Part shown: positions 15,885 to 23,924 of the stretch, piece by piece | How positions within the stretch are numbered: the stretch's first letter is position 1 | Layout of the letters: the number at the start of each line of letters is the position of its first letter | Made by a program: the position numbers and the translations under genes | The notes under the pieces: model-generated | What the model was told of the DNA's origin: nothing | The model's database searches: none | The model's input: the letters and a program-made list of their open reading frames with translations, nothing else | NCBI GenBank assembly: GCA_045613125.1 | Contig: JAZLAM010000012.1 | Location: 1 to 49,916 of the forward strand | Direction: 5' to 3' | From: JAFTYO01 sp045613125 | GTDB lineage: Bacteria; Pseudomonadota; Alphaproteobacteria; RF32; CAG-239 | DNA: 49,916 nucleotides

Positions 15885-16367
15885 TTACTTTTTAAAAGCA
15901 CTTCTAAAGTGTGCATGAGTTATTGCAATAGCCAGTGCATCGGCTGAATCGTTATTTTTAGGTTTTGCAGTAGGAAGTAAAATTTTTACCATGGTTTCAA
16001 CCTGAGATTTTTCTGCTCTACCGACACCAACAGTCGCTTTTTTAACTTTGTTAGGTTCATATTCCGTAAGTGGAATATGATAACTTCCGGCAGATAAAAT
16101 AACAACACCTCTTGCCATGCTTAGTTTTAATGAACTTGCAGGATTAGAGTTTAAAAATGTCTGTTCAATAGATGCTTCATCAGGGTTATATGTTTCGATA
16201 ACGTTGCATAAAGTACGGTAAATTATATCCAAGCGTTGTTCGATAGGGAGTTTTGCATCAGTTGGGATAAAACCGTCTGCAATATATGTCAGACGGTTAT
16301 TATTTACCTCAATAATCCCCCAGCCGGTTGAGGAAAGACTAGGGTCAAGTCCTAATATTTTTACCAA
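15885..16367 (-). CDS. ruvC: Holliday junction resolvase RuvC
   Basis: This 160-residue protein has the four acidic active-site regions: ILGLDPSLSSTGWG (Asp8), EQTFLNSNPASSLKLSMARG, VGVGRAEKSQV and NDSADALAIAITHAH. RuvC works with RuvAB to cut Holliday junctions. The start is probably TTG at 16367, one base after the yebC stop: conserved VKILGLDP begins there, and a longer frame upstream would lie inside yebC. This is the usual yebC-ruvC pairing; ruvA and ruvB do not follow here, as the next gene is convergent. Confidence 0.9.
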   Translation of the reverse strand: MVKILGLDPSLSSTGWGIIEVNNNRLTYIADGFIPTDAKLPIEQRLDIIYRTLCNVIETYNPDEASIEQTFLNSNPASSLKLSMARGVVILSAGSYHIPLTEYEPNKVKKATVGVGRAEKSQVETMVKILLPTAKPKNNDSADALAIAITHAHFRSAFKK

Positions 16368-16368
16368 T

Positions 16369-17124
16369 TTATTCTTTTTCCAATTCAGCCATAACAGAAT
16401 CGGCAATTTCAGCATTGTGATAAACATGCTGAACGTCATCGTCTTCTTCTAAGGCATCAATAAAGTCTAAGAATTTTTTAGCTGTTTCGACATCGGTAAT
16501 ATCTACTTTGACTGTTGGCTTAAAGTCTAATCGGGAAGCTGATGGTGTGCCGAATTTTGTTTCTAAAGCTTCTGTTACAACAGCTAAATCATCAGGTAAG
16601 GTTTCGATTTCATGAAAATCTTCATCAGATATAACATCATTTGCCCCTGCTTCCAGAGCTGTTTCAAACATGGTGTCTGCATCGGAAACACTGGCCGGAT
16701 ATTGTATAAAACCGATACGTTCAAAATTAAATGCGACAGAACCTGTTTCTCCCATTGCTCCACCACGTTTGCCGAAAATTGTTCTTACATTGCTTGCTGT
16801 ACGATTTTTGTTGTCTGTTAAAGCTTCAACGATGACGGCAGCTTTGTTAGGGGCAAATCCCTCATAACGCATAGATACAAAATCTGCTCCACCGGCTGTT
16901 TGATTAGCTTTTGCAATGGCTCGTTCGATGTTATCTTTAGGCATACTTTCGGCACGTGCTGCTTGTATAGCTAAACGTAAACGTGGATTTTTATCAGGCT
17001 CAGGAATGCCACTTTTTGCTGCTACGGTTATTTCTCTGGCTAATTTTGCAAATACACGAGCTTTCTTTGCATCTTGAGCGCCTTTTCTGTACATAATATT
17101 CTTAAACTGTGAATGTCCTGCCAT
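16369..17124 (-). CDS. yebC: YebC/PmpR-family regulator/translation factor
   Basis: This 251-residue protein opens with the family signature MAGHSQFKNIMYRKGAQD and continues with KNRTASNVRTIFGKRGG and LDFIDALEEDDDVQHVYHN. This is full length for the family. YebC proteins have been described as DNA-binding regulators and more recently as ribosome-associated factors helping difficult stretches. AAGGAG lies eight bases before the ATG. It is cotranscribed with ruvC. Confidence 0.93.
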   Translation of the reverse strand: MAGHSQFKNIMYRKGAQDAKKARVFAKLAREITVAAKSGIPEPDKNPRLRLAIQAARAESMPKDNIERAIAKANQTAGGADFVSMRYEGFAPNKAAVIVEALTDNKNRTASNVRTIFGKRGGAMGETGSVAFNFERIGFIQYPASVSDADTMFETALEAGANDVISDEDFHEIETLPDDLAVVTEALETKFGTPSASRLDFKPTVKVDITDVETAKKFLDFIDALEEDDDVQHVYHNAEIADSVMAELEKE

Positions 17125-17186
17125 TTTTATCTCCTTAAATTTTTTTTGCTTTATACCTTATGCAATAAAATATCGCAAGAATTTTT

Positions 17187-18005
17187 TTATTTAAATTCAT
17201 TTTTTACAAGTTCACCTTTTACAAGTAAAAAAGCGGGTGTTTTATCACCAAAATTACGATATTTTTCAGCTAAATTTACGGCCTCAAAATCAGTGTTTAT
17301 TTCTTTTATTGAATTTTTCTTTTTTGTATTTTCTTTTTTTGTTTTTGTAAAATTTTCTTGAGACGGTTGTTTGTCAACCGGAGCATCTTTTGTTTCGTCT
17401 TCTTTATTTTTATTAATTTTAATCTCAGCCGGTGTTTTTAGAATTTTATCTAAAATATCTTGCGTTTCTTTTGAACGTCTGTTGGTAAACACAATATTTT
17501 GTTTTTCAATCGGTAATTTTTCTAGCACTTTTTCTAAATTTGCCAATTGGTGTTTTTTCTTAATTAAATTAATATCATCAACAACTAATATGTTTATTGA
17601 GTTAAAATCAATCTTATTTTCGGCTGAAATATCAAGTAATAAGTCAGGCGTTGCAATAATGACATTTGCTTCCGAATTTATGTCTTGATTGTTATCTTGC
17701 AAAGTTTCTTCACAAATTTCATGGTATTTGTTAAAAACCGCTAATCTATCCGATATAACAACCGACTGTGAAGAATCGGCTGTGATAATCAAAATATTTT
17801 GCCCTTGACGACGAGATATAATATCAATAAGAGGAAAAACGTAAGAACATGTTTTTCCACATTTTCTAGGAGCTATTGCAAATATATCTTTCCCTTCTAA
17901 AATAGATGGAATAACGTCAATTTGAACTGTCGTTGGCTTTTTTATCCCTAATTCTTCAATTGCTTTTATGGTTTTTTCACTTAATCCCAAATCTTTAAAA
18001 TTCAT
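17187..18005 (-). CDS. Degenerate DEAD-box-like protein lacking the second helicase domain
   Basis: This 272-residue protein begins like a DEAD-box helicase: FKDLGLSEKTIKAIEELGIKKPTTVQ is a Q motif, and APRKCGKT stands for AxTGSGKT. TPDLLLD stands for TPGRLxD. Motif II reads VVDDIN instead of VLDEAD, so the catalytic Glu is lost, and motif III (SAT) reads FTN. After about residue 195 comes a Lys/Glu-rich linker and a short tail; there is no helicase C-terminal domain. Inference: a non-helicase RNA-binding or regulatory protein, or a decaying gene, though the frame is intact and unbroken. An active helicase is unlikely. Confidence 0.65.
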   Translation of the reverse strand: MNFKDLGLSEKTIKAIEELGIKKPTTVQIDVIPSILEGKDIFAIAPRKCGKTCSYVFPLIDIISRRQGQNILIITADSSQSVVISDRLAVFNKYHEICEETLQDNNQDINSEANVIIATPDLLLDISAENKIDFNSINILVVDDINLIKKKHQLANLEKVLEKLPIEKQNIVFTNRRSKETQDILDKILKTPAEIKINKNKEDETKDAPVDKQPSQENFTKTKKENTKKKNSIKEINTDFEAVNLAEKYRNFGDKTPAFLLVKGELVKNEFK

Positions 18006-18205
18006 ATCAAATCCTTTATTTGTTTCATCATAAATTATGAGGTATCATATAGCTTTGGCTTTAAGAGTCAAGATTTTATGATTAGAAATAAACTTTAGTT
18101 TTTACTTTGTCAGATAACGTACTTGACAAAACAGAGTTTTTTATGTTAACCTCCAAAGATAGATAACAATTTTTATTTAATAACAATTTTTAATAAAATT
18201 ATTAT

Positions 18206-18931
18206 ATGTCAGAGATGAAAATGAATTCACGTATTGAGCGTTTAGCACGCTTTGTTGAACTTTACCCTAATGAAGCAATTGAGTTAATTGCTTTAGGTGA
18301 ACCTGTATCAATAGCTTTGTTGAAAGCTATTAAAAGGAAGAATAAGCTGATTATAGATCAAATCTTTCAGGTAGATTTTGATATCTATACTGTTTATGAT
18401 CCTTATTCTATTTATGATTCGGTTCATAAAGACGACACTCTTGCTATATATAACTTTATGCAAAGTTATTATGGTCAGTTCTACTTGAATGTGATTTTGA
18501 ATCGTGTTGTGTTGTGGAAAAATTTTTTAGCTTGTGCTACCGGTTCACTTTTTAACTCGGGTAAGCTGACAGAAAGACTGAAAGAGTTGCTTGAAGCTAA
18601 AGATTATGATAAGGCTTCACATTTTGTAGGCTTTTGTAACAGGAGCTATTATAAAAAGCTTCAATATGGTATTCCTGTGGAGATGTTATTGGAGTTTTTT
18701 GAGTATGCAACGGAACATAACTGTGAAATAGCTAAAAGCTTTTTCGATGTTAGATATTTGGCAAACCAAAATCTACTGACAGAAAGTGTTGTAAAAGCAT
18801 ATTTAGCTAGTTACCCTACTTTGCAAAAAGGTGTAAAAAATCTATTGCGTAAAAAAGGTGGCCTAGAAGCGCTTAAGCAACTTAATGATGCCGCAATTGT
18901 GGGTATCCTCTACTCATTAGGAAAGAAGTAA
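18206..18931 (+). CDS. Hypothetical helical cytoplasmic protein
   Basis: This 241-residue protein lacks a signal peptide. It is helix-rich with short repeat-like units (AIELIALGEPVSIALLKAIKRKN; LKELLEAKDYDKASHFVGFC). I do not recognise the family; the pattern recalls helical repeat proteins. The start could be ATG 18206, 18215 or 18221: AGAG at 18211-18214 favours 18221. TTGACA at 18123-18128 is a possible -35, with a poor -10. A strong bidirectional hairpin follows. Confidence 0.55.
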   Translation: MSEMKMNSRIERLARFVELYPNEAIELIALGEPVSIALLKAIKRKNKLIIDQIFQVDFDIYTVYDPYSIYDSVHKDDTLAIYNFMQSYYGQFYLNVILNRVVLWKNFLACATGSLFNSGKLTERLKELLEAKDYDKASHFVGFCNRSYYKKLQYGIPVEMLLEFFEYATEHNCEIAKSFFDVRYLANQNLLTESVVKAYLASYPTLQKGVKNLLRKKGGLEALKQLNDAAIVGILYSLGKK

Positions 18932-18937
18932 TTTTGT

Positions 18938-18967
18938 ATTCCCCCGAAAGATGTCTTTCGGGGGAAT
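18938..18967 (+). terminator. Hairpin between convergent genes
   Basis: ATTCCCCCGAAAGA and TCTTTCGGGGGAAT form a perfect 14-bp stem with a 2-base loop. It lies between the ends of the gene at 18206 and glyA, and probably ends both transcripts. T-tracts are weak on both sides. Confidence 0.7.
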
Positions 18968-18971
18968 ATGT

Positions 18972-20225
18972 TTAGTAAATAGGAAATTCGCGACAAAGAG
19001 ATATCATTTTTTGTGCTGTTTTTTCTATTATAGAATCGGCATTTCCTGAAGATAAAGCATCAACAACGTCACCTATGGCATTTCCGATATATATAAATTC
19101 TTTTTCTTTAAAACCTCTGGTTGTTCCGGCAGGTGTCCCGACTCTGATGCCTGATGTCACTTTTGGAGGCATCGGATCAAACGGAATAGCGTTTTTGTTA
19201 CAGGTAATATGAACTTTTTCTAATGCTTCTGCAACAATATCTCCGGTTAATCCTTTAGGACGTAAATCAACAAGTAAAAGGTGTGTATCTGTTCCGCCTG
19301 ATACCAGATTTAAGCCTCTTGCCTTTAATGTATCACCCAAAATTTTTGCGTTACGAACTACTTGTTCGGCATATCTTTTAAACTCTGGGCTTAGATCTTC
19401 TTTGAAGCATACTGCTTTACCGGCAATTACGTGCATTAATGGCCCCCCTTGTGTTCCGGGGAATATTGCAAAATTAATTTTTTTCGCAATATCTTCATTG
19501 TTGGTTAAAATCATACCACCTCTCGGCCCTCTTAAAGTTTTGTGTGTTGTAGTGGTTACAACGTCGGCAAATTCCAGTGGATTAGTGTGTGTCCCTCCCG
19601 CAACAAGGCCGGCAAAATGAGCCATATCAACCATGAGATAAGCACCGATTTTATCTGCAATTTCTCTAAAACGAGCAAAATTAATTTGTCTTGGATATGC
19701 TGAACCACCGGCAATTATAAGTTTTGGTTTTGTATCTAAAGCTAAACATTCAACTTCATCATAATCAATGAGGCCTGTATCTTGACGAACGCCATATTGA
19801 ACAGAATTTAACCATTTACCGGAAATAGAAACTTTTGAACCATGGGTTAAATGCCCGCCGGCATCAAGACTCATTCCCATAATAGTATCATTGGGTTTTA
19901 GCAAAGCTACATAAACTGCAGTGTTTGCTTGTGAACCTGAATGAGGCTGAACATTTGCAAATTTTGCATTAAAAAGTTTTTTAGCTCTTTCTATGGCAAG
20001 TGTTTCAACTTGATCAACAAATTCGCAACCATGGTAATAGCGCTTATTAGGATATCCTTCCGCATATTTATTTGTTAAAATTGATCCTTGAGCTTCTAAA
20101 ACTGCTTTAGAAACATAGTTTTCTGAAGCAATCAGTTCAATTTGATCTGATTGACGACAAGCCTCACCGTTAATGGCATCAAAAATTTCTTTATCCGTAG
20201 TTTCTAAGTCTTGAGTAAAATTCAT
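18972..20225 (-). CDS. glyA: Serine hydroxymethyltransferase
   Basis: This 417-residue PLP enzyme has family motifs IELIASENYVS, NKYAEGYPNKRYYHGCE, PHSGSQANTAVY and MVDMAHFAGLVAGG. The lysine that binds PLP lies in TTTTHKTLRGPRGG. It converts serine and tetrahydrofolate to glycine and methylene-THF in the cytoplasm. AAAGGAA precedes the ATG. It lies 12 bases after rpiB and is cotranscribed with it, a combination common in alphaproteobacteria. Confidence 0.96.
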   Translation of the reverse strand: MNFTQDLETTDKEIFDAINGEACRQSDQIELIASENYVSKAVLEAQGSILTNKYAEGYPNKRYYHGCEFVDQVETLAIERAKKLFNAKFANVQPHSGSQANTAVYVALLKPNDTIMGMSLDAGGHLTHGSKVSISGKWLNSVQYGVRQDTGLIDYDEVECLALDTKPKLIIAGGSAYPRQINFARFREIADKIGAYLMVDMAHFAGLVAGGTHTNPLEFADVVTTTTHKTLRGPRGGMILTNNEDIAKKINFAIFPGTQGGPLMHVIAGKAVCFKEDLSPEFKRYAEQVVRNAKILGDTLKARGLNLVSGGTDTHLLLVDLRPKGLTGDIVAEALEKVHITCNKNAIPFDPMPPKVTSGIRVGTPAGTTRGFKEKEFIYIGNAIGDVVDALSSGNADSIIEKTAQKMISLCREFPIY

Positions 20226-20237
20226 ACTTAATTCCTT

Positions 20238-20666
20238 TTAATCATCGAGTTTATTTAATCTGTTTTGGTGACGACCACTTTCAAATTTGGTATTAATAAA
20301 AATTGTACAATATTTTATAACATCTTCAATATTCATTGTCCTTCCTCCAAAAACAATAATATTGGCATTGTTGTGGGCTTTTGCCATTTGAGCTACATAA
20401 TCATCATATATAAGAGCAGCTCTAATACCTTTATGTCTGTTTGCCGCAATTGAAATTCCGACTCCGGTACCACAAATTAAAATTCCTAATTCTGCTTTTT
20501 GAGCTAAAATATGTTCAGCCATTTTATCGGCATAATCGGGATAATCAACCGAATCGGTAGAATTTGTACCTAAATCATCAATATCAAAGCCTTGTTTTGC
20601 AAAGTGCTGTGTGAGAGCATTTTTCATATCAAGTCCACCATGATCTGATGCTATTGCAATTTTCAT
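20238..20666 (-). CDS. rpiB: Ribose-5-phosphate isomerase B
   Basis: This 142-residue protein has IAIASDHGGLDMK at the start, the CGTGVGISIAANRHKGIRAA active-site stretch with its Cys base, and VFGGRTM. Full length for RpiB/LacAB. It interconverts ribulose-5-P and ribose-5-P. The pathway partner transketolase is encoded at 47492-49459. First gene of the rpiB-glyA operon. Confidence 0.93.
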   Translation of the reverse strand: MKIAIASDHGGLDMKNALTQHFAKQGFDIDDLGTNSTDSVDYPDYADKMAEHILAQKAELGILICGTGVGISIAANRHKGIRAALIYDDYVAQMAKAHNNANIIVFGGRTMNIEDVIKYCTIFINTKFESGRHQNRLNKLDD

Positions 20667-20772
20667 TACTGTTCTCCTTTATAAATTTGCCTCAGTTGAG
20701 CATATTTTGAAACTTAAAAAAAGCATTTTTTCACATATATGCAAAAAAAATGAAAAAAAATGAAAAAAAGTG

Positions 20773-20800
20773 TTGACGTAAGCAAAAATATTTGTATATA
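20773..20800 (+). promoter_or_regulatory. Promoter of the tRNA-Cys/tRNA-Asn unit
   Basis: TTGACG (20773-20778) and TATATA (20795-20800) are separated by 16 bases and lie 26 bases before the mature tRNA-Cys. This is the best sigma-70-like promoter in the window. An A-rich stretch with repeated ATGAAAAAAA lies just upstream and may act as an UP-like element. Confidence 0.7.
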
Positions 20801-20826
20801 TGTAAATCACCGCGAAGGTACGGGAG

Positions 20827-20901
20827 GGCCGGTTGGCAGAATGGCTCATGCAGAGGACTGCAAATCCTTCTATATCGGTTCGATTCCGGTACCGGCCTCC
20901 A
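20827..20901 (+). tRNA. tRNA-Cys (GCA)
   Basis: A 75-base cloverleaf: acceptor GGCCGGT/ACCGGCC, anticodon loop CTGCAAA (anticodon GCA), T-loop TTCGATT, discriminator T and encoded CCA. The T discriminator is typical of tRNA-Cys. Confidence 0.93.
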
Positions 20902-20907
20902 AGTCAT

Positions 20908-20982
20908 TCCGACTTAGCTCAGCGGTAGAGCAATCGGCTGTTAACCGATCGGTCATCTGTTCGAATCAGATAGTCGGAGCCA
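20908..20982 (+). tRNA. tRNA-Asn (GTT)
   Basis: A 75-base cloverleaf: acceptor TCCGACT/AGTCGGA, anticodon loop CTGTTAA (anticodon GTT), T-loop TTCGAAT, discriminator G and encoded CCA. It lies six bases after tRNA-Cys, so both come from one precursor. GatCAB, encoded 2.6 kb downstream, can amidate misacylated Asp-tRNA-Asn. Confidence 0.93.
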
Positions 20983-20988
20983 AAGTAA

Positions 20989-21012
20989 ACCACCCGTCAG
21001 GGTGGTTTTTTT
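20989..21012 (+). terminator. Rho-independent terminator of the tRNA unit
   Basis: ACCACCC and GGGTGGT form a 7-bp stem with loop GTCA, running into a T-tract. Directly follows tRNA-Asn. Confidence 0.88.
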
Positions 21013-21042
21013 ATTTATTGTGGATACAACGATGAGGCAAGT

Positions 21043-21768
21043 ATGATAAAAATATATAAACGTATCTTTATATTAACCGGTGCAGGAATATCTGCCGAAT
21101 CCGGAATTGGAACTTTTCGAGATGCAAATGGTTTGTGGAATAATCATAAAGTTGAAGATGTGGCAACTGTTGAGGCTTTTGAAAAAAATCCGCAATATGT
21201 TCATCGTTTTTATAATGAACTTAAGCCTGATTTGTTAGAAGCAAAACCCAATTTGGCTCATCTTTGTTTAACAAAGTTACAAACAAACTATAATGGTAAC
21301 GTTGATATTGTTACACAAAATGTAGATACATTGCATGAAAAAGCAGGTTCTAAAAATGTATATCATATGCATGGAAAAATTGATGAAGCAATTTGTTTAA
21401 ATTGCGGACATATATTAAAATCAGATGATGATGTAGATACGAGTACGATATGTCCACATTGTACTATGGCAGGTTTTATGAAACCTAATATAGTTTTTTT
21501 TGGTGAAATGCCTCTTTATATGCCTGAAATTGAGAAAAAATTAAGAGAATGTGATTTATTTATTTCAGTAGGAACATCAGGAGTTGTTTATCCTGCAGCC
21601 GGATTTGTATACACAGCTAAATATTATGGCGCTGACACAATAGAATTTAATTTGGAAAAAACATCAAATAATTGTTTATTTGATGAGCATATATTCGGTA
21701 AGTGCACAAATACATTGCCGGAATTTGTAGAAAAGTTACTATCAATGCAAGAACAGGGTGGAGAATAA
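21043..21768 (+). CDS. cobB: NAD-dependent protein deacylase (sirtuin, CobB type)
   Basis: This 241-residue sirtuin has the NAD-binding ILTGAGISAESGIGTFRD, the VTQNVDTLHEKAG motif and the catalytic His110 in YHMHGK. A zinc ribbon is formed by CLNC and CPHC. MKPNIVFFGE and ISVGTSGVVYPAAGF complete the fold. It removes acyl groups from lysines using NAD. The stop is two bases before sppA, so the pair is cotranscribed. Confidence 0.92.
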   Translation: MIKIYKRIFILTGAGISAESGIGTFRDANGLWNNHKVEDVATVEAFEKNPQYVHRFYNELKPDLLEAKPNLAHLCLTKLQTNYNGNVDIVTQNVDTLHEKAGSKNVYHMHGKIDEAICLNCGHILKSDDDVDTSTICPHCTMAGFMKPNIVFFGEMPLYMPEIEKKLRECDLFISVGTSGVVYPAAGFVYTAKYYGADTIEFNLEKTSNNCLFDEHIFGKCTNTLPEFVEKLLSMQEQGGE

Positions 21769-21770
21769 GA

Positions 21771-23561
21771 ATGGAAGTTGATGAACAAACAAAAAGAAAA
21801 AAAATGGCTCTAAAATTGATAATAAAAACACTTATTTACTCGTTTGCAATTTTTGGTATCTTGTTTATTTTGATATTAATCGGTGTTGTAGGTCTGGTAA
21901 GCCCTAAAATGAGAATCGCCGGAGTCCCTGATAAAGCTATTCTTGAAATAGATTTTAATAATACATATGCAGAACTTAGAAGTGATGATTTTTTTGCTGA
22001 GTGGACCGGTGCTTCTTCTTATTCTGTTTTTGATTTGGTAAGAGCAATAAATATAGCATCAGATGACAACAGAATAAAGGCTTTAAAAGCAAATATAAAT
22101 TCGTCTTCTCTCGGCATGGCTCAAATACAAGATATTGTGAATGCAATTAAAATTTTTAAGGCTAAGGGTAAAAAAACTTATATTTATTCAAGTTCAATAG
22201 GAAGTTTTGGCGGTGGCAGTAAGGACTATTATTTGGCATCTGTTTTTGATGAAATATGGATTCAACCATCCGGAGAAATTGGTGTTGTAGGGGTAAATAT
22301 TGAAGTTCCGTTTTTAAAGAACGTATTACAAAAAATAGGTGTGGAGCCTGAATTTTATTCACGTTATGAATACAAGACCGCAGTCAGTTCTCTTATAAGT
22401 TCTGATTTTACTAAAGAATATCGTCAGGAGCTTAACAAAATAGGAGGAGGATTGTACAATCAATTGGTTGACGGAATTGCAAAAAATCGCAATTTATCGG
22501 TTGATAATGTAAAAAAAGCAATTAATGAAGCGCCTCTTGGGAGTTCTAAAGCTGTGGAAATCGGATTTGCAGATAAAACGGGGTATTTGCAAGATTTAAA
22601 TTCTTATCTTAATACAGAATATGGAGCCCAATTTGTAAATATTGATGATTATATGTCTGCTATTGGAGATTATGATGATAAAAAAAATTCTTTAATTGCA
22701 TTTATGGTTTTAGATGGAGTTATTGAAGACGGAATTAGTTCAAATAGTCCATTAAATGAGGCTGTGATAGGTTCTCAAAGTGTGTTGTTACAAATAGAAG
22801 AACTTAAACAAAAGAAAAACTTAAAAGCTCTTGTGCTACGTATAAATTCTCCCGGAGGAAGTTATAGTGCCTCAGATGAAATAAGATATGCTTTAGAAAA
22901 TTTGAAAAAAGAAAAAAATATTCCTATTGTTGTATCTATGTCAGATTATGCTGCATCAGGGGGATATTTTATTGCTTTGGCTGCAGATTATATTGTTGCG
23001 GAACCGGCAACGCTTACCGGTTCGATAGGTGTGGTTGGAGGAAAAATTGTGCTTGAACAATTATGGAAAAAACTCGGGGTTAAATGGGGTGAAATAGGTT
23101 TTGGAGAAAATTCTTCAATATTAAGCATTAATCATAAATTTAGCGCTGAAGAGAAAAAAATGTTCAACAAATCTCTTGACAGAGTTTATAAAGATTTTAC
23201 CCAAAAAGTTATGCAAGCAAGAAACTTTGATGAGAAAAGAATTGATGAAATTGCAAGAGGAAGAGTTTGGCTTGGAAAAGATGCTTTTAATGTTGGTTTA
23301 GTTGATGCTTTGGGTTCAATTGATGTCGCTATATTAAAAGCGAAACAACTAGCAGATATTAAGATAGATGAATATGTTTCTTTGGTATATTATCCGAGAA
23401 AACAAAGTTTTCAAGAAAAACTTGCTAAGTATCTTGAAAACGGTGGAGGACTTCCGGCAATAAAGTTGATGCAAAACTATGATACAATATCAGAAGATGT
23501 AAATATGCTTTTACGTTTACGTTTTGATGCAATCGCTTTGCCGTTTAAAGTGTCAATGTGA
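21771..23561 (+). CDS. sppA: Signal peptide peptidase SppA (protease IV, 67 kDa type)
   Basis: This 596-residue protein has one N-terminal membrane segment (residues ~16-42) and two tandem SppA/ClpP-fold halves. Lys202 in RYEYKTAVSS is the likely general base and Ser396 in DYAASGGYFIA the nucleophile, matching the K209/S409 dyad of the E. coli enzyme. TLTGSIGVVGG follows the serine, as expected. The active site faces the periplasm, where it digests cleaved signal peptides. I start at ATG 21771, since an upstream in-frame ATG lies inside cobB. Confidence 0.92.
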   Translation: MEVDEQTKRKKMALKLIIKTLIYSFAIFGILFILILIGVVGLVSPKMRIAGVPDKAILEIDFNNTYAELRSDDFFAEWTGASSYSVFDLVRAINIASDDNRIKALKANINSSSLGMAQIQDIVNAIKIFKAKGKKTYIYSSSIGSFGGGSKDYYLASVFDEIWIQPSGEIGVVGVNIEVPFLKNVLQKIGVEPEFYSRYEYKTAVSSLISSDFTKEYRQELNKIGGGLYNQLVDGIAKNRNLSVDNVKKAINEAPLGSSKAVEIGFADKTGYLQDLNSYLNTEYGAQFVNIDDYMSAIGDYDDKKNSLIAFMVLDGVIEDGISSNSPLNEAVIGSQSVLLQIEELKQKKNLKALVLRINSPGGSYSASDEIRYALENLKKEKNIPIVVSMSDYAASGGYFIALAADYIVAEPATLTGSIGVVGGKIVLEQLWKKLGVKWGEIGFGENSSILSINHKFSAEEKKMFNKSLDRVYKDFTQKVMQARNFDEKRIDEIARGRVWLGKDAFNVGLVDALGSIDVAILKAKQLADIKIDEYVSLVYYPRKQSFQEKLAKYLENGGGLPAIKLMQNYDTISEDVNMLLRLRFDAIALPFKVSM

Positions 23562-23632
23562 GAGTTTTTTCTTGCAAGTAATTATGTAAGTTGTTAAAAC
23601 AACAAAGATAGTTTAAGAAGAAAGGTAAAATT

Positions 23633-23920
23633 ATGGCAGTTGATAATCAAATGGTTAAACAAATTGCGTTTCTTTCAAAATTAAAAATAGAAGATGATAA
23701 ATTGGAAGAAACAAAAGATGAATTTAATAAAATTTTGGCTTGGGTAGAAGAATTAAAAGAAGTTGATGTAGAAAATACGGAACAATTGATATCTGTAAAT
23801 GAAGAAAATTTAGTTTGCCGAGATGATATTGTAAAGGACGGAAACAAAAAAGAAGAAGTGCTCAAAAATGCGCCGTCAAGTGAGTTTGGATATTTTGCCG
23901 TTCCAAAATTTGTGGAGTAA
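23633..23920 (+). CDS. gatC: Asp/Glu-tRNA amidotransferase subunit C
   Basis: This 95-residue protein has the GatC pattern: an N-terminal helix (VKQIAFLSKLKIEDDKL), FNKILAWVEELKEVDV, and the C-terminal RDDIV, LKNAPSSEFGYFAVPKFVE. It wraps around GatA and stabilises the complex. AAGAAAGG precedes the ATG. gatA follows after four bases. Confidence 0.93.
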   Translation: MAVDNQMVKQIAFLSKLKIEDDKLEETKDEFNKILAWVEELKEVDVENTEQLISVNEENLVCRDDIVKDGNKKEEVLKNAPSSEFGYFAVPKFVE

Positions 23921-23924
23921 AAAA

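Noticed and set aside
18123..18151. Firm promoter for the gene at 18206
   Set aside because: TTGACA is perfect but the bases at the -10 distance (TTAACC) are poor, so I mention it only in the gene entry.
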